From NCBI GenBank assembly GCA_946902985.2, contig OX336388.2, forward strand, positions 229,888,467 to 229,952,466: 64,000 bases of DNA, read 5' to 3'. A program made the position numbers and the translations under genes. The DNA is from Meconema thalassinum (taxonomy: Eukaryota; Arthropoda; Insecta; Orthoptera; Tettigoniidae). Every line of letters starts with the position of its first letter. Positions within the stretch are counted from its first letter, which is position 1. Under the pieces are notes generated by a model. It did not search any database. It worked only from the letters and a program-made list of their open reading frames with translations, and was not told the origin of the DNA. Positions 43,846 to 54,745 of this stretch are shown here, in pieces.

Positions 43846-44412
43846 CGCTTTAAATCCAGCCTTGCCTTCTCCGCTGAGACGGTAAACATCTCAGATGTCC
43901 TCAGGAAGCTATTTCGGGACCTCAGCCGTTGCTGAGGAGGATTATATCCATGCAGAGGGTGGGCGCTGTTGTCTTCCACTCCCAACCTCTCCCTGTTGGC
44001 AGCCACCTCTCTGCGTACACAAGGTGGTGCTATTCCAGCTTATCTGTTGGGGTAGGATTTAAGCAACCTGTTATCAACCTGCAGGTTTCCTTCAGAGCTG
44101 TATATTCCTGTCTGGCATGAGATGACCTGTACCAAACTGGGGAAGCAAATTCAGCAGTAGAAAAGCACAATGCCTTTGCAGAAATGCGAATAGTCTCTGG
44201 ATGTGAGCCCCATTATGTCCCTACTAGTTTGCGAATCAGGTGGTTTCGTATGGAGATTTTCATTTTGTTATTCTTACAGTGGGTTTTGAATGTAAGAATT
44301 CTATTAAGGAATACTCCCAGGTATTTAGGAGTGTGACAATGCTGCAATCGGATACCTGACCATTCTATGCGTAACTCACGATGAGCTTCCCTAACACCAG
44401 AATTCATTTTTT
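43846..44412 (-). pseudogene. Jockey-like LINE remnant
   Basis: The minus strand encodes KYLGVFLNRILTFKTHCK and KMKISIRNHLIRKL from the region after the RT core, then after a deletion MAANRERLGVEDNSAHPLHG and YNPPQQRLRSRNSF. The same protein end is seen at 48143-48592. Frames are broken between the two parts. Confidence 0.7.
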
Positions 44413-44974
44413 TAAATGTTGCCTCAGTAAATTTACTTGACGTTCAGTCGGGGAACACGATTGTACTCAAATTGTAATGCGTGGTATTCCTCACAACTGA
44501 AAATAAATTATATGAGATTAATTAATATACTTGGATGACTAGTTTCGGTCGTCAAGCGAGCATTATCATATCCATTACATCGTGACTATTAATCTACTGT
44601 ATATCTACGGATATGTGTGTTGAGAAATGTACACTATTTTACTTATGTTTATTTTAAGCTTGCGTAGTTTGTCACGTTTGTTAGTAAAATTGATTTTTTG
44701 TTATGATAATGTTAGCGGCTATTGACCTTCACCTTTAAGAGCGATTATAAACCACCATATGGCCCACATAACCACCTAAGTACTTTAATCCATATCGAAG
44801 TTAGAACATCAACCTAACCATTTACTAATGTTTATCACACTAAACAATACTCAAACTTTAACTCTAGATGACTCAAAGACTTGTTCGTTTTTGAATGCTG
44901 AAGTTTTTTTTCCGTAATTTTTGTCTATATTATAATTATTAGTTTTTATTTAATTATTTTTTTTGGTGGGGAAC
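44413..44974. other. Unassigned AT-rich sequence with one dispersed-repeat phrase
   Basis: The phrase gatgactagtttcggtcgtc looks like part of a widespread repeat but has no second copy here. No coding signal. Confidence 0.35.
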
Positions 44975-45578
44975 AGTTGAAGAAAGTGGAGAGTATCAAG
45001 TATCTGGGAAGCCTGATACAAGATAATGGAAGAAACGATAGAGAAATAAATGAGCGGGGGAGACAGGCAGAAGCATTCCGGAGGAGTGTGAGAAGCATGT
45101 TATGGAGCAAGGATGTCCTCAGAACAGCAAAAAGGTCATATATCGGACGTACTATGTCCCTATCCTGACGTATGCCTCGGAGACCTGGGTTATGAAAGGA
45201 AGGGAGAAGAGCAAAATACAGGCCAGTGAGATTAGGTTCTTGAGAAGTAGTATTGGAGCTACAAACATGGACAGAATTAGAAATGAGAGGAGCAGAGAAT
45301 TAATGAAGGAGGAATCATTACAGGATGGTATAGAGAAGGTATGGACATGTAAAACGAATGGAGGAGAAGAGGATACCCAAGAGGATACACGAGACGAAGT
45401 GGGAAGGAAAGAGACCGAGAGACAGGTGGCTGAAGGGGGTGGAAGAAAGCGTGAAGAAGAGAAGACTGGACAAGGGTGGAGACTGAGAGACGGTGGGAAG
45501 ACAGAAGACGTTGGAGAGGCTTGTTTTCCAATCAGACCCGGCCAGTGGCTGGAAATTGTGCAAGATGATGATGATGAT
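44975..45578 (+). pseudogene. LINE C-terminal remnant
   Basis: Reads KKVESIKYLGSLIQDNGR then YVPILTYASETWVMKGREK and KIQASEIRFLRSSIGATNMD, followed by a basic region broken by a frameshift near 45330. It is the C-terminal third of a LINE unrelated to copies A to E. A short gatgatgatgat run marks its 3' end. Confidence 0.7.
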
Positions 45579-45595
45579 TTAATTTTTTGTTTTAT

Positions 45596-45732
45596 TACTT
45601 TTTGGTCTTTTCAAATTTAGTTGTCCACCTGTAAAATTTTAATTCCATTCCAAATTTGTATAATTTAATATGTGCTGAGGGGCAGATGACCTCGTAGTTC
45701 CGCCCCTTAAAAAAACAATAACTAACTTAACC
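45596..45732. repeat. Small dispersed repeat
   Basis: ggtcttttcaaatttag, attccattccaaatttgtat and gcagatgacctcgtagttcc occur in the same order here and, in part, at 3586 and 9870-9965. Confidence 0.5.
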
Positions 45733-45943
45733 TTAGAACGGTCGCGCTAATTGCAACGTTGTTATCGGAAGCGCTTCGCATCGGTGACGATTACGATTCT
45801 AGAAACTGGTAATAAATACCATTTACGATAACTTTTATTTTATTTTATTTTTTGAATCATTTTGTTTGATTTTTGATATTTTTTTATTTTGACAAATTTT
45901 TTATTTATTTATTTATTCATTCATTTGTTTATTTATTCATTTA
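45733..45943. other. AT-rich spacer with (ATTT)n
   Basis: Ends in atttattt repeats, probably the target or pre-existing tail for the following SINE. Confidence 0.4.
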
Positions 45944-46140
45944 GAGGAGCGTGCGAGCGCAGTGGTTTAGCTGCTCGTTTTTCACCCGGACAGCCAGAAA
46001 TCAAAACCCTGTGACAGCGGGGTGGAATTTTCGCCGGAAAAATCACGTGGCGTGAGGAAGGGCATCTGGTCTTAAATCCCCACCCAAAACCAAAAAGAGC
46101 CAGGTTGGTTCCGGCGACCCTATTCAACTCGGATAAGCCA
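45944..46140 (+). repeat. SINE family G
   Basis: It has a tRNA-like beginning (gcgagcgcagtggtttagctg) and a body with gggcatctggtcttaaatcc and aggttggttccggcgaccc. It is bounded by attta-rich sequence on both sides. A single copy here, so the assignment rests on overall form. Confidence 0.5.
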
Positions 46141-46695
46141 AAGAAAGTTTCATTTATTTATTGTTTTCGAATTCTTGAGCTATTTTTCACTAATTTTGAC
46201 TAATTGTGATTGTTATCTTTTTGATTTTGATTTTTTATGGCTTTTTTACTAATTTCGTCTTCTGTATTTTGCTAATTTAGATTTTTGTGTTTAATTAGAT
46301 TTATAGTATTATTGTTTTGTTTTAATTTTTAAGCTATTTTCCTTGCAAATTTTGACTTCTTTGTGTATTTGCGGAGGGGGGAGGTTGACTAATTATGATT
46401 GTTTTTTTCTTTTTTGCATTTTGTCTAATAATAATTTTTGTGTTTTATAAGATTTTTAGTATTTTCATTAGTTTTAATGTTTAACTAATTTTGACTTTCT
46501 TTATTTCTTTATGTTTTTTGTTGGCGGAGTTAACTAATTTTTTATATTTTTTTTTTTGTAATTTGACCAATTTAGATTTTTGTGTTTTATTAGATTTTTA
46601 GTATCTTTTGTTTTTTAATTTTTTTTTGTTTTTCTTGCAAATTCTGACTAATTTTGATTTCTTTTGTGATCTTTTGCGGGGGGGGGGGGGGTGAC
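46141..46695. repeat. Degenerate AT-rich tandem repeats, about 100-150 bp period
   Basis: Phrases atttagatttttgtgttt, attagatttttagtat and gactaattttgattt recur at least three times with drift (near 46275, 46425 and 46565). It ends in a run of 14 G at about 46678-46691. No coding potential. Confidence 0.7.
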
Positions 46696-48062
46696 TAATT
46701 TGCTTCGTATTTTAGGACTACCAAACACTGGTGAGGATTGGACTAAAGGAAGAAGTGGGAAGCAAACGTTTATCCCGTTTTCGTCGCCGAGACGAGCTCT
46801 ACCATTCTAGGATTAAATCTTTCTCTACAAATATGTGAGAGAAGGTATTTACAATATCTTATTATGTAATACGCTATGGAGAAGATCTGCCCTAATCTTT
46901 CCCATAACGGGAGAACGCGAAGTAGGCTCAAGCCTGACCAAAATAAGTACTGTGAAAGAACTATAAAACTGAAGTGATGGTAGAGGGCATCGAGGTACAT
47001 CACCAGAAAATCAAAGGTTAGATAACAATATTTATTGCTAAAGTACAAATTGGTATCAGTAAACAAAAAATGCACATAAGTGCTCAAATGAATAGTTTAA
47101 ATATAACAATTGCAATTGTAAGGGTTTGATAACAGAGACCCTAATTAAGAATGGAATGCTTGATTCTGACTAGAGAAAGATTGAGCTTGACATATAAATA
47201 TTGCGCTAATAATAAAACAGAATGAGGAAATGCATGACAATAGTAAAAATTGGAATTTTACATAAAAAAGAACTTATCTTCTTGCAGAGCCAGCTCCTTA
47301 TAAATTTTCAGTTACCAAAAAAATGTTGTTGCTAAGTATTTACAGTTCCTTTGGAAGGGGGCGTTCATGGCCTTAAAATAGGTATGCCAGAAGTAGAAAA
47401 GTCCAACTCTTCTTCCTTCTCTTGGTATCCAGGCGATGATTTATAAGAATTTTAAAGGTTGCTAGCAGTCGGGAAAACTGCTGTTGCCTTGCAGGATGAA
47501 TCAAAATAGACACCATCTAAGAGGTGGCTCGCTGAGTAATACAGCCGGTATTTCCTTGTGCCAGCTGGGTCGTTGCGTCAGAGTGAAGAACTCATGGTGT
47601 ACCTGTTCGGTAGCGTAGTGGTTAGCGATGCGGCACTGAGAGGAGTAGCAGCAATAGTGCCATGAGAAGCATTAGCGTGTAGAGAGTGATGATCTGACTG
47701 CTGCGTGGATCTGAATGACGATGTGATCCAAGTAAAGAGATGATCAGAGTGGATGATGAACGCCAGCAGGTAGCGGCTTATAAACGATGGCCACAGAAAC
47801 ATCTAGACGGTACCAGACCCTTGACTCACGAGTCCTGCTATTGGCTGGAGGAAGGTCACGGTAACGTCAGTCGACACTGACGCTCACCAGACAGCAGAGC
47901 AACCAGTAGATGCATAGCACTAGGGCTGGACGGGTAGTCTGTAGGTTTACACATGGGGCGCACACAACCCATTATGCGAGAGTCCGTTAGTATAGGCTAC
48001 ATTTATTTAGTTACAGACGTGTATTGCTGTATGGAACTGAGAGCTGGGTAGCACGAATGATT
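46696..48062. other. Unassigned region (1.4 kb)
   Basis: Only short frames without domain motifs. It could contain a non-coding host sequence or an unfamiliar repeat. I see no splice-supported exon or RNA gene. Confidence 0.4.
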
Positions 48063-48604
48063 GCTGGTACTTATTTTATTTCTCGTGTCGGAAACATACA
48101 AATGTACAGTTGCTATACAGGTACATAAAAGGGTAAAACTGTCTAATTATATAACACGTGCCCAATAATGAGCACATCCAAGGCGCTCGGAGTGGCCAAC
48201 AGGAGATCTTCCTCTGCACAAGATGAAGGGCACAGAGGGCAATGAAGCATGTGTCTTGTGGTTTGTTCTTGTCCACATTCGCAAGACGTGTCACATGTAC
48301 TGAGGCCCCATCTCCTCAGATTGTCTCGGGATCTTCCAACTCCTGATCGTAACCTGTTTAGGGATTTCCACACCAACCAGCTTTCGTTGTGACCGGGTGG
48401 TAGTTCTTCAGCTACTGGCATCCAGCCGCAGGGGTGAGGGGTCGTCCTTGCCTTCTCCGGTGAGACGGTAAGCATTTCAGATGTCCTCAGGAAGCTCTTA
48501 CGGGAGCTCAGCCGTTGCTGAGGAGAATTATATCCATGCAGAGGGTGGGCGCTGTTCTCTTCCACTCTCAGCCTCTCCCTGTTGGCAGCCACCTCTCTGC
48601 GTAG
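48063..48604 (-). pseudogene. Jockey-like LINE C-terminus
   Basis: The minus-strand frame 48592-48143 holds MAANRERLRVEENSAHPLHG, PQQRLSSRKSFLRTSEML, WKSLNRLRSGVGRSRDNLRR and CECGQEQTTRHMLHCPLC. The last is a Cys/His motif typical of the C-terminal zinc-binding end of Jockey-clade and related LINEs. An AT-rich tail follows to 48063. This stretch is in one frame, unlike its sister at 43846-44412. Confidence 0.75.
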
Positions 48605-48902
48605 TAGAGCTTATCTGTTGGATTGCTGGGACTAATGGATGGGAGCAATGGTAGGAAGGTACCCTTAATGAAGACATCAAGGTAGAGTTTGATGAAGCTG
48701 ACCATTTGAGCAGACCCAGATGGTGGCGTCATGAGATGAAAGACATCAAGATTATTAATTTTCTGTGATCTGTGTAGTCTCTCAGAATGCTAGTATGTTG
48801 ATAGAGATAGATTAGAGGTGTAGAAAAGCCAATGCTGTTAGTTCTCAGTTGCGATCTACAGTATTCTACAAGAAAGAAATATCGCTGAGTATTTACACCG
48901 AA
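48605..48902. other. Unassigned sequence
   Basis: The phrase gggagcaatggtaggaaggt recurs at 49698, so a small repeat is present. Nothing else was seen. Confidence 0.35.
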
Positions 48903-49138
48903 GAGAGCCTCCGTGGCTTAGGCGGCAGCACTCCGGTTTTCCCTGTCACAATTTCATTCCAGCAACACTCTCCACTACCATTTCATTTCATCTGTCATTC
49001 ATTTAATCATTGCCCCAGGGGAGTGCGAAAGCCCTCGGCAGCCGGCACAGTTCATATCCTCGCCGCTAGATGGGGTCTTCATTCATTCCATTCCCTGACC
49101 CGGTAGGTCGACTGGAAGCAGGCTGTGGATTTGTCATT
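48903..49138 (+). repeat. tRNA-type SINE family H
   Basis: The head gagcctccgtggcttaggcg is A-box-like. The body contains tcatttaatcattgccccag and cctcgccgctagatggggtc, with an atttca-rich middle. It ends ggaagcaggctgtgga. Confidence 0.65.
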
Positions 49139-49150
49139 TATTCCGAACTT

Positions 49151-49154
49151 CTAT

Positions 49155-49193
<39 letters not shown>
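49151..49193. repeat. (TTTA)n microsatellite
   Basis: Ten or so perfect attt units abutting a SINE; it acts as the SINE's simple-repeat tail (SINE on the minus strand). Confidence 0.9.
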
Positions 49194-49596
49194 GCGCATG
49201 GCTTTTAGTGCCGGGAGTGTCCGAGGACATGTTCGGCTTACCAGAGTCTGTAGCGGACACCCATGGGGTGAGCTACAAGTTCCCTTTGATTTCCAGTAGT
49301 TCCAACTTTCATTACCAGATGTCACTGATAACTACTGGTGAACGTTGAAACTTTGATAGAGTGTTTCAACGAAATCTAACCTAGAAATTTAGCGTCACTC
49401 AAGTTTAGTTAGTGTACGGATCTTTGCATGCCAAAAATCTACGCCTGGGAACGCTGGCTTTACTTCCCCTCCGAAGGAAGGCATATTGAAGGATTTTAAG
49501 GCTCTTAAAAATTCGATGACTTCAGCCGGGTTTGAACCCGCGATCTTGGGCACAGCAGTTCAGCATGCTACCAACTACGCCACCGAAGCCGCTATA
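49194..49596 (-). repeat. SINE family A, most complete copy
   Basis: Minus-strand reading starts gcggcttcggtggcgtagtt ggtagc (A box) and has gggttcaaacccggc (B box), the structure of a tRNA-derived Pol III promoter. The body ends with the gtgccgggagtgtccgagg block and an (ATTT)n tail. Related copies are at 3229, 14039 and 56762. Confidence 0.85.
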
Positions 49597-49724
49597 TCAA
49601 ACTTACTTTATGGAAGTGAGAGCTGGGTAAATTCTGATACACAAGTGAGAGGTAACTGATATGAGGCTAGCACGAGTGATTGCTGAGACTAATAAATGGG
49701 AGCAATGGTAGGAAGGTAATGATA
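49597..49724. other. Spacer with small repeat
   Basis: Contains gggagcaatggtaggaaggt, shared with 48641-48660. Confidence 0.35.
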
Positions 49725-49922
49725 ATGTTATTGGTTTTACGTCCCTTTAACTATTGCAGCGTTTAGTGACGCCGGGGTGCCCGAATTTTGTCCCTAAGGC
49801 GATCTACTGTACGGTTCCCTCGCATTTGCGCACCCTCACATGTCTACTGACTGCGCCAGAGTTAGATCTTGTAACCTTGGGAACAGCAGGCGAGAACTGA
49901 GACGAAGGTACCCGTAATTAAT
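49725..49922 (-). repeat. SINE family I fragment
   Basis: Begins gttattggttttacgtccct and contains gacgccggggtgcccgaatt; the opposite end (tcttgtaaccttgggaacag) is tRNA-like when reversed. I recognise the pattern from orthopteroid and other insect repeats, from memory. Confidence 0.55.
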
Positions 49923-50330
49923 TTTTTTTAAGGCAAAGGTGTTCTATTGAGCAAACTCAGAAAGTGGAATCATGAGATAAGAGAATGGCGGAGGAGACAT
50001 TACGTAAAGCGTGTATGAACTCGGCTAGAAGGGTTTACAGAACCTAGAAGGGGATAATTAGAATCACTGTAGGTGATACTAATATTATATTAAGTAGATA
50101 TTTGTCACAATTCATATGCAGGCTAGTTATTTTTTATCTTATAAATAAGAATCTTATCTGATATAATATTTCCAATTAGGTTGACAATTCTTCTATTCCT
50201 TGTTCTTTACCTTATTCTTTCCCTGAGACATGCGTGGGTCGTCATCTTTATTATCCATACGGCTATATCTGTTTTGAGACTAGAAAACAAATAAAAGTCC
50301 TCTCTCCCAATATAGAGCAAGTCTAGCAGT
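49923..50330. other. Unassigned sequence
   Basis: AT-rich, no motif. Confidence 0.35.
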
Positions 50331-51120
50331 GAGGCTGCCACCTCTAAGCCCCTAGACAGCCTTTGGAACAGCAGTATCACAATCAACAGAAACCTGAAAT
50401 TAGACACGCTTCTGTACGCTGATGACCAAGTACTATTCGCCAGCACAGAGGAGTACTTACAACGTTCCATGCATCATCTCAGTAGAACAGTCAATGAATA
50501 TGACATGGAAATATCTTCAGAAAAAACAAAAGTACTCGCTTTCAAGGGCAAAGAACCAATTCCGAGTAACATCTGCCTCAACAACAAACTGTTGGAAAGC
50601 GTAAACACCTTCAACTACCTAGGCTATTATTTATCATTCGACAAAGATGCAGATATTTCTAATAAGATCATAAAGTATAATAAAATCATAAGCACAGTGA
50701 ACTTAATAATGAAACCATCCTTAGTCCAGAGGAACACAAGACTTTAAGTCTACAAAACACTAGCTAGACCTGTCCTCACATATGGAAGTGAAGCATGGAC
50801 AATCCGAAAACGAGATGAAACTAGGATCACAGCTGCTGGGATGAAGTTTATGAGACTCACAGCAGGATACACACGTTGGGACCACTAATGTAATGACGAC
50901 GTGATGGAAAAAACTAAAGACAGAACCTATATTAAACTACATAGTAAACTATAGGAAGAAATGGAGAGACCACGTCAACAGAATGCCTAGGGAACGAGTC
51001 CCAAAGCAGATTGTATGATACCAACCAAGCGTTGTTCGATCTTTTGGACGTCCAGCTAAAAAATGAAATGAGACCGTAACAGGCAACCTGGCCTAATACT
51101 TGACTGGCAGATGATAGGTT
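50331..51120 (+). pseudogene. LINE reverse transcriptase remnant
   Basis: KLDTLLYADDQVLFASTEE holds the YADD active site. It is followed by MEISSEKTKVLAFKG, VNTFNYLGYYLSFDKDAD and, after a stop at about 50745, ARPVLTYGSEAWTIRKRDE and KFMRLTAGYTRWDH. Further stops follow. This is an additional LINE lineage, 5'-truncated just before the active site. Confidence 0.75.
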
Positions 51121-51177
51121 GACAATTCAAACGACGCACTAACTGGTTGGCACCTGATACAAAATTCACACTCCATA

Positions 51178-51229
51178 TTTTTAGCCTATTTACAAATTTG
51201 AAAAAATAGGCTTATGAGATCACCTTTTG

Positions 51230-51266
<37 letters not shown>

Positions 51267-52411
51267 TGTGTATCCCCCTAATAACTTTTGAACGGCTGGA
51301 GCGATTTCAATGAAACTCAGATAGCTCATAGCACTATCCCGGGCGACCTCGACCGTGCCCTTCAAATTTTGTTACGTCTCACCAATCCAACATGGCGGCT
51401 GTACGAATTATTTCACCAGCATTCAATATCTCGGAAACTATTCCCGATATCACCCTGGAATTTTGTACGGTGATAAAGGGAACTACTAGAAGTTCACCTA
51501 TGTAACTTTTGAAAAAACAGTAACTATAAAACCAACATGGCGGCCAAGCAAATTTGAAAATTTTAAATAGACCTTTCTCGCGATTTAATGTTCCAATCGC
51601 AATGAAATCCGGTACAAAAAATGATTATACACATTTTAATGCACTGGTATCTAATTTAGTTCAATTATTGACATAACCTCAAAATGGCGGCTGTGCGAAT
51701 TTTAACATTAAGTTTTTATTTCTTGTGCCGTAATCATGCGATCGTAGTGAAAGTTTGAATAATGAACGTACGCAATAATGTTCCTTTAATGGTACATGAC
51801 TCTATGGCCTATACATTTAACAATCCAACATGGCGACTATCCGAAATATTTAGACGGCTCTGATTATCTACGAATCTATTATAGCAATCTAAATGATTTT
51901 TTTAATGTTCATAGGGGCTATAAACTTAAGTACACCGATAGGACTTTAAATAACCTGGTGATAACAAATCCAACATGGCGGCGACGCGAAGTATAAATAT
52001 TCTCATGGACGTTTCTCGCAATTTAGCCATCCGAGTGCAGTGAAATTTGGTACAGTAAATCCTTATTTGAATGTTAATCCACTGGCATCTAATTTATTTC
52101 AATTGTTTCCATAACCACAAGATGGCAGCTGTGCGAAATTTTAAAATCTCCTTGTTACTTCTTGTGGCCTAATCATGCGATTGAAGTTTGAATGCTTCAC
52201 GTACACAATAATCTTCATGTAACAATACATAACTCTTGGACCTACATATATACTATCCAACATGGCGACCATCCGCAATATTTAGTCGGTTCTCAATATC
52301 TACGAATCTATTACAGCAATCAAACTGATTTTTTTTATTTTTTATAGAGGCAATTAACATAAGTAGGATATATGAAAATAGGCTGTATAGTTCCTCACGG
52401 AACTACTTGTT
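51178..52411 (+). repeat. Hairpin-family (Helentron-like) copy with two 430 bp tandem units
   Basis: The left end is the hairpin agcctatttacaaatttg...aaaataggct, then cttatgagatcacc and a (GT)n run at 51233-51262. The right end is gaaaataggct followed by the stem-loop agttcctcacggaact and acttgtt. Between them two diverged units of about 430 bp (near 51540-51960 and 51975-52330) share gcaatgaaatccggtaca-like, catctaatttatttcaattg and ccaacatggcgac phrases. Repeated atggcggc words give a host-gene look but no frame is kept. Confidence 0.75.
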
Positions 52412-52629
52412 GAAGATTTGTTTTACTCATTTCAGGCACCGAGTTGAAATATTTGTTGACATTCGGCACTTGTTTTTCTAAATTATTTAATTTTCTCTAT
52501 TTTTGAAGTTTTAATATAAAGCCAAACATTTTATTTACACTTACTACTACAAAATTTCTTATTTTTCTTAAATGTATTTTGAACAAGCCCAATATTATAT
52601 TTTATTTATTTACAATTAATATTACATTG
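52412..52629. other. AT-rich spacer
   Basis: No feature. Confidence 0.4.
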
Positions 52630-52946
52630 TAATGCCCGTTGCTCACGGTAAAATGTTTCTTAAAATTTATTTTACAACTAATTTTATAAAAATTTGACTA
52701 AAGCAAGCTGTGTTGTTCACGGTAAAATTATTTTATAAAATCCGTGGATGTATCAGGATCGCCATCCACCGATAAACTTCTGAACCAAGAATCAGCTGTT
52801 CAACACACATTGGTTTGAGAGTATGGCTCCAACAAACAAAGCAAAAATTGCTGCTTTAGCTACAATATTATATGGCGTACAGTGGTAAAAAAGGAAGAAA
52901 AGAAATGTTAGGAAGTCCTGGATAAAAAGAAGAGACGGGTAGAGGA

Positions 52947-53117
52947 ATGCTGTCCTTGGTCGAAAATGAGTTGAGGTTAGAAGATCAGAATTCATATAGG
53001 AATTTTCTAAGAATGGAGGAAATCTGTTTTAAAAAACTCCTAGATCTTATTGGTCCCAAAATTATTCGACAGGACACTAACATGAGGCAAGCCATTTCTC
53101 CTGAAATGAGACTGCAA
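52947..53117 (+). pseudogene. Harbinger transposase N-terminus
   Basis: Reads VENELRLEDQNSYRNFLRME, then KKLLDLIGPKIIRQDTNMR and AISPEMRLQ, the HARBI1-like leader before the DDE domain. The frame then enters sequence encoding the other gene in antisense, so everything beyond residue about 57 is not transposase. Confidence 0.75.
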
Positions 53118-53398
53118 GTGAGTTCGAAGCCCGTTTATCTTCGCCTTCACATCAGCCTGGCTTGTGTTCGGTCGAATTTGTGAAACATATTCGGCGATTG
53201 AGATTTCTGCCTCCCTTCTTGCATTTCTATTGTGGTATATGGGCGTTTTAACCTCATACAAACACTAATATTTCTGGTATTCGTACAGTAAAACACTATC
53301 AGCTTCTTTAGTCCAGCCGGAGCCTGCCATTTTCGAAGTGTTTGTTTACAAGCGAGCTTCACAATCTTCTCACCACGTGGCGCCAGAATCATCTTCAT
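53118..53398 (-). pseudogene. Harbinger second protein (MADF/Myb-like) N-terminal part
   Basis: Overlapping minus-strand frames give APRGEKIVKLACKQTLRKW, then after a frame change PIYHNRNARREAEISIAEYV and ADVKAKINGLRTHLQSHF. The YHNRNARREA...KINGLRT pattern is the MADF-type DNA-binding domain found in the accessory protein of Harbinger elements. It is frameshifted near 53255 and truncated at the deletion junction near 53118. Confidence 0.65.
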
Positions 53399-53585
53399 GT
53401 CAGCTTCCCTGATTGGTTCGTTTCATAAAATTAATTTTACGGAATAGAACATGTCCTATTTTATGGAAAGTTTTATCAAAGGTTTTATAAAACTTGAATA
53501 CGACCATGAGCAGCAGAAATTTTATAAAATTAAATTATTGTACAATAAATTTGAAGGAAAATTTTACCGTGAGCAACGGGCATAA

Positions 53586-53654
53586 GGATAACCATTTTTA
53601 TAATTTTATTGCATTGCTTTAATTACAATTTATCTCATGGACACCCCCGGGGTT
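53586..53654. other. Spacer
   Basis: Short spacer between the Harbinger derivative and SINE-B. Confidence 0.3.
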
Positions 53655-54275
53655 CACAAATTGTGGGACGTGGGTTGGCGATCACGGGACCCCAACTGAG
53701 TCAGGCATTGCTTCCACTTACTTGTGCCGGGGTCCTCTCCGTCTTCTTTCCTGTCGACCTCCCTTGGTCAACTCTTGTCCTTTTCCGACCCCGACGGTAT
53801 TAGGGTATCCGAGGCCTTGGGAGTTTCTTCCTTTCCCGCCTTAATTGGCCCTTATATCATGTTTCCTGATGCCCTCCTTCTGCGAGGGGTCAACCTCCTT
53901 TTTCTTCTGCTCAAGGCCTTCAAGGAGGCAGGGTGTATGTAGCCCCACCACTTCTGGTGCACCCTGGATCGTGCTACACCCTCAGAGGCTTACGGCTGGT
54001 GAGTTCGGGAGTTGGCGATCCCGAGGGATTCCTGAGCTGGGTCGGATTCCTTCTTTTTCCATTGACTTTGGGGGGACCCTCTCCTCTTTCCCTTTCCTAT
54101 TTGCCTTTCATGTCTCTCCTTCCTTCCAAGTCCCTCATTCTTCGAGGGTTGAGGGCATTTCTTTTCTTCCTGTCCTTTTTTGCCTTATCCTTTATTGTTT
54201 TACCATTTCTTCTTCTAGTATGTGTTTGTAGTTTTCATTCTCATCTCATCCTTCACTATCACTCACATCTTGATT
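53655..54275 (-). repeat. SINE family B, inverted copy (part 1)
   Basis: The reverse complement of most of 37616-38335: gtgggttggcgatcacggg, cttgtgccggggtcctctcc, tagggtatccgaggccttgg, and cctcattcttcgagggttga occur in reversed order and strand. Interrupted at 54276 by SINE-C; the remaining tail part is at 54671-54745. Frames across it (for example 53845-54231) are not genes. Confidence 0.8.
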
Positions 54276-54670
54276 GCCACGGTGGGCGAGTGGTTATCGT
54301 GTCGGTCTACCAACCCCAAGATTGCAGGTTCGCTCCTGGCCGTGGTAAATGATGATATTTTTTTTTAATTAGGTGGCAAAAATTCGATACGCTTGTCATA
54401 CGATGTTGGCATGTCAAAGAACCCATTTGAATTCAGTAGGCGGTGTTCATAATGGCTAAATTAATCTCGGGAGTTTCCGTCAACACAAAGTTCCTCATTT
54501 CTCTACTAGAAAGCGCTATAGTGTTCCAGGAGCTTAGATATCTAACAAATAACCTCCTTGACTTTCATAGTCAAGGATCAACGAAATTCGACATGCAACC
54601 TACCCTCTGGGTGTCAAATAACAAAGCTTGCACCCGGCACCCGAGTCCATAGGATATTATTATTATTATT
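54276..54670 (+). repeat. tRNA-type SINE family C nested in SINE-B
   Basis: The head gccacggtgggcgagtggtt and the B-box-like gcaggttcgctcctgg; the body aatctcgggagtttccgtca; (ATT)n tail at 54656-54670. It matches 35079-35479. Confidence 0.8.
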
Positions 54671-54745
54671 GTCCACACCATTAGGGGCCGATAACCTAGA
54701 TGTTAGGCCTCGTAAAACAACAATTATCATCATCATCATCATCTC
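54671..54745 (-). repeat. SINE family B, inverted copy (part 2, tail)
   Basis: ccattaggggccgataacct, agatgttaggc and a (ATC)n run are the complement of 37620-37690, completing the interrupted copy. Confidence 0.8.

Larger units (their letters stand above)
52633..53582. mobile_element. PIF/Harbinger deletion derivative
   Basis: TAA flanks both ends (52630-52632 and 53583-53585), the 3 bp target duplication of PIF/Harbinger. The inverted ends start tgcccgttgctcacggtaaa on both sides. Inside are the beginnings of both genes that autonomous elements carry, a transposase on the plus strand and a Myb/MADF-like gene on the minus strand, now fused by loss of the middle. The 950 bp element has no catalytic domain. 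Confidence 0.88.

Noticed and set aside
45102..45620. 172-codon frame ending in DDDDD as an independent protein
   Set aside because: The first part is a LINE C-terminus; the acidic end is a gat microsatellite read in frame after a frameshift.
53845..54352. 128- and 139-codon overlapping frames
   Set aside because: They lie in an inverted SINE-B copy and run into a nested SINE.
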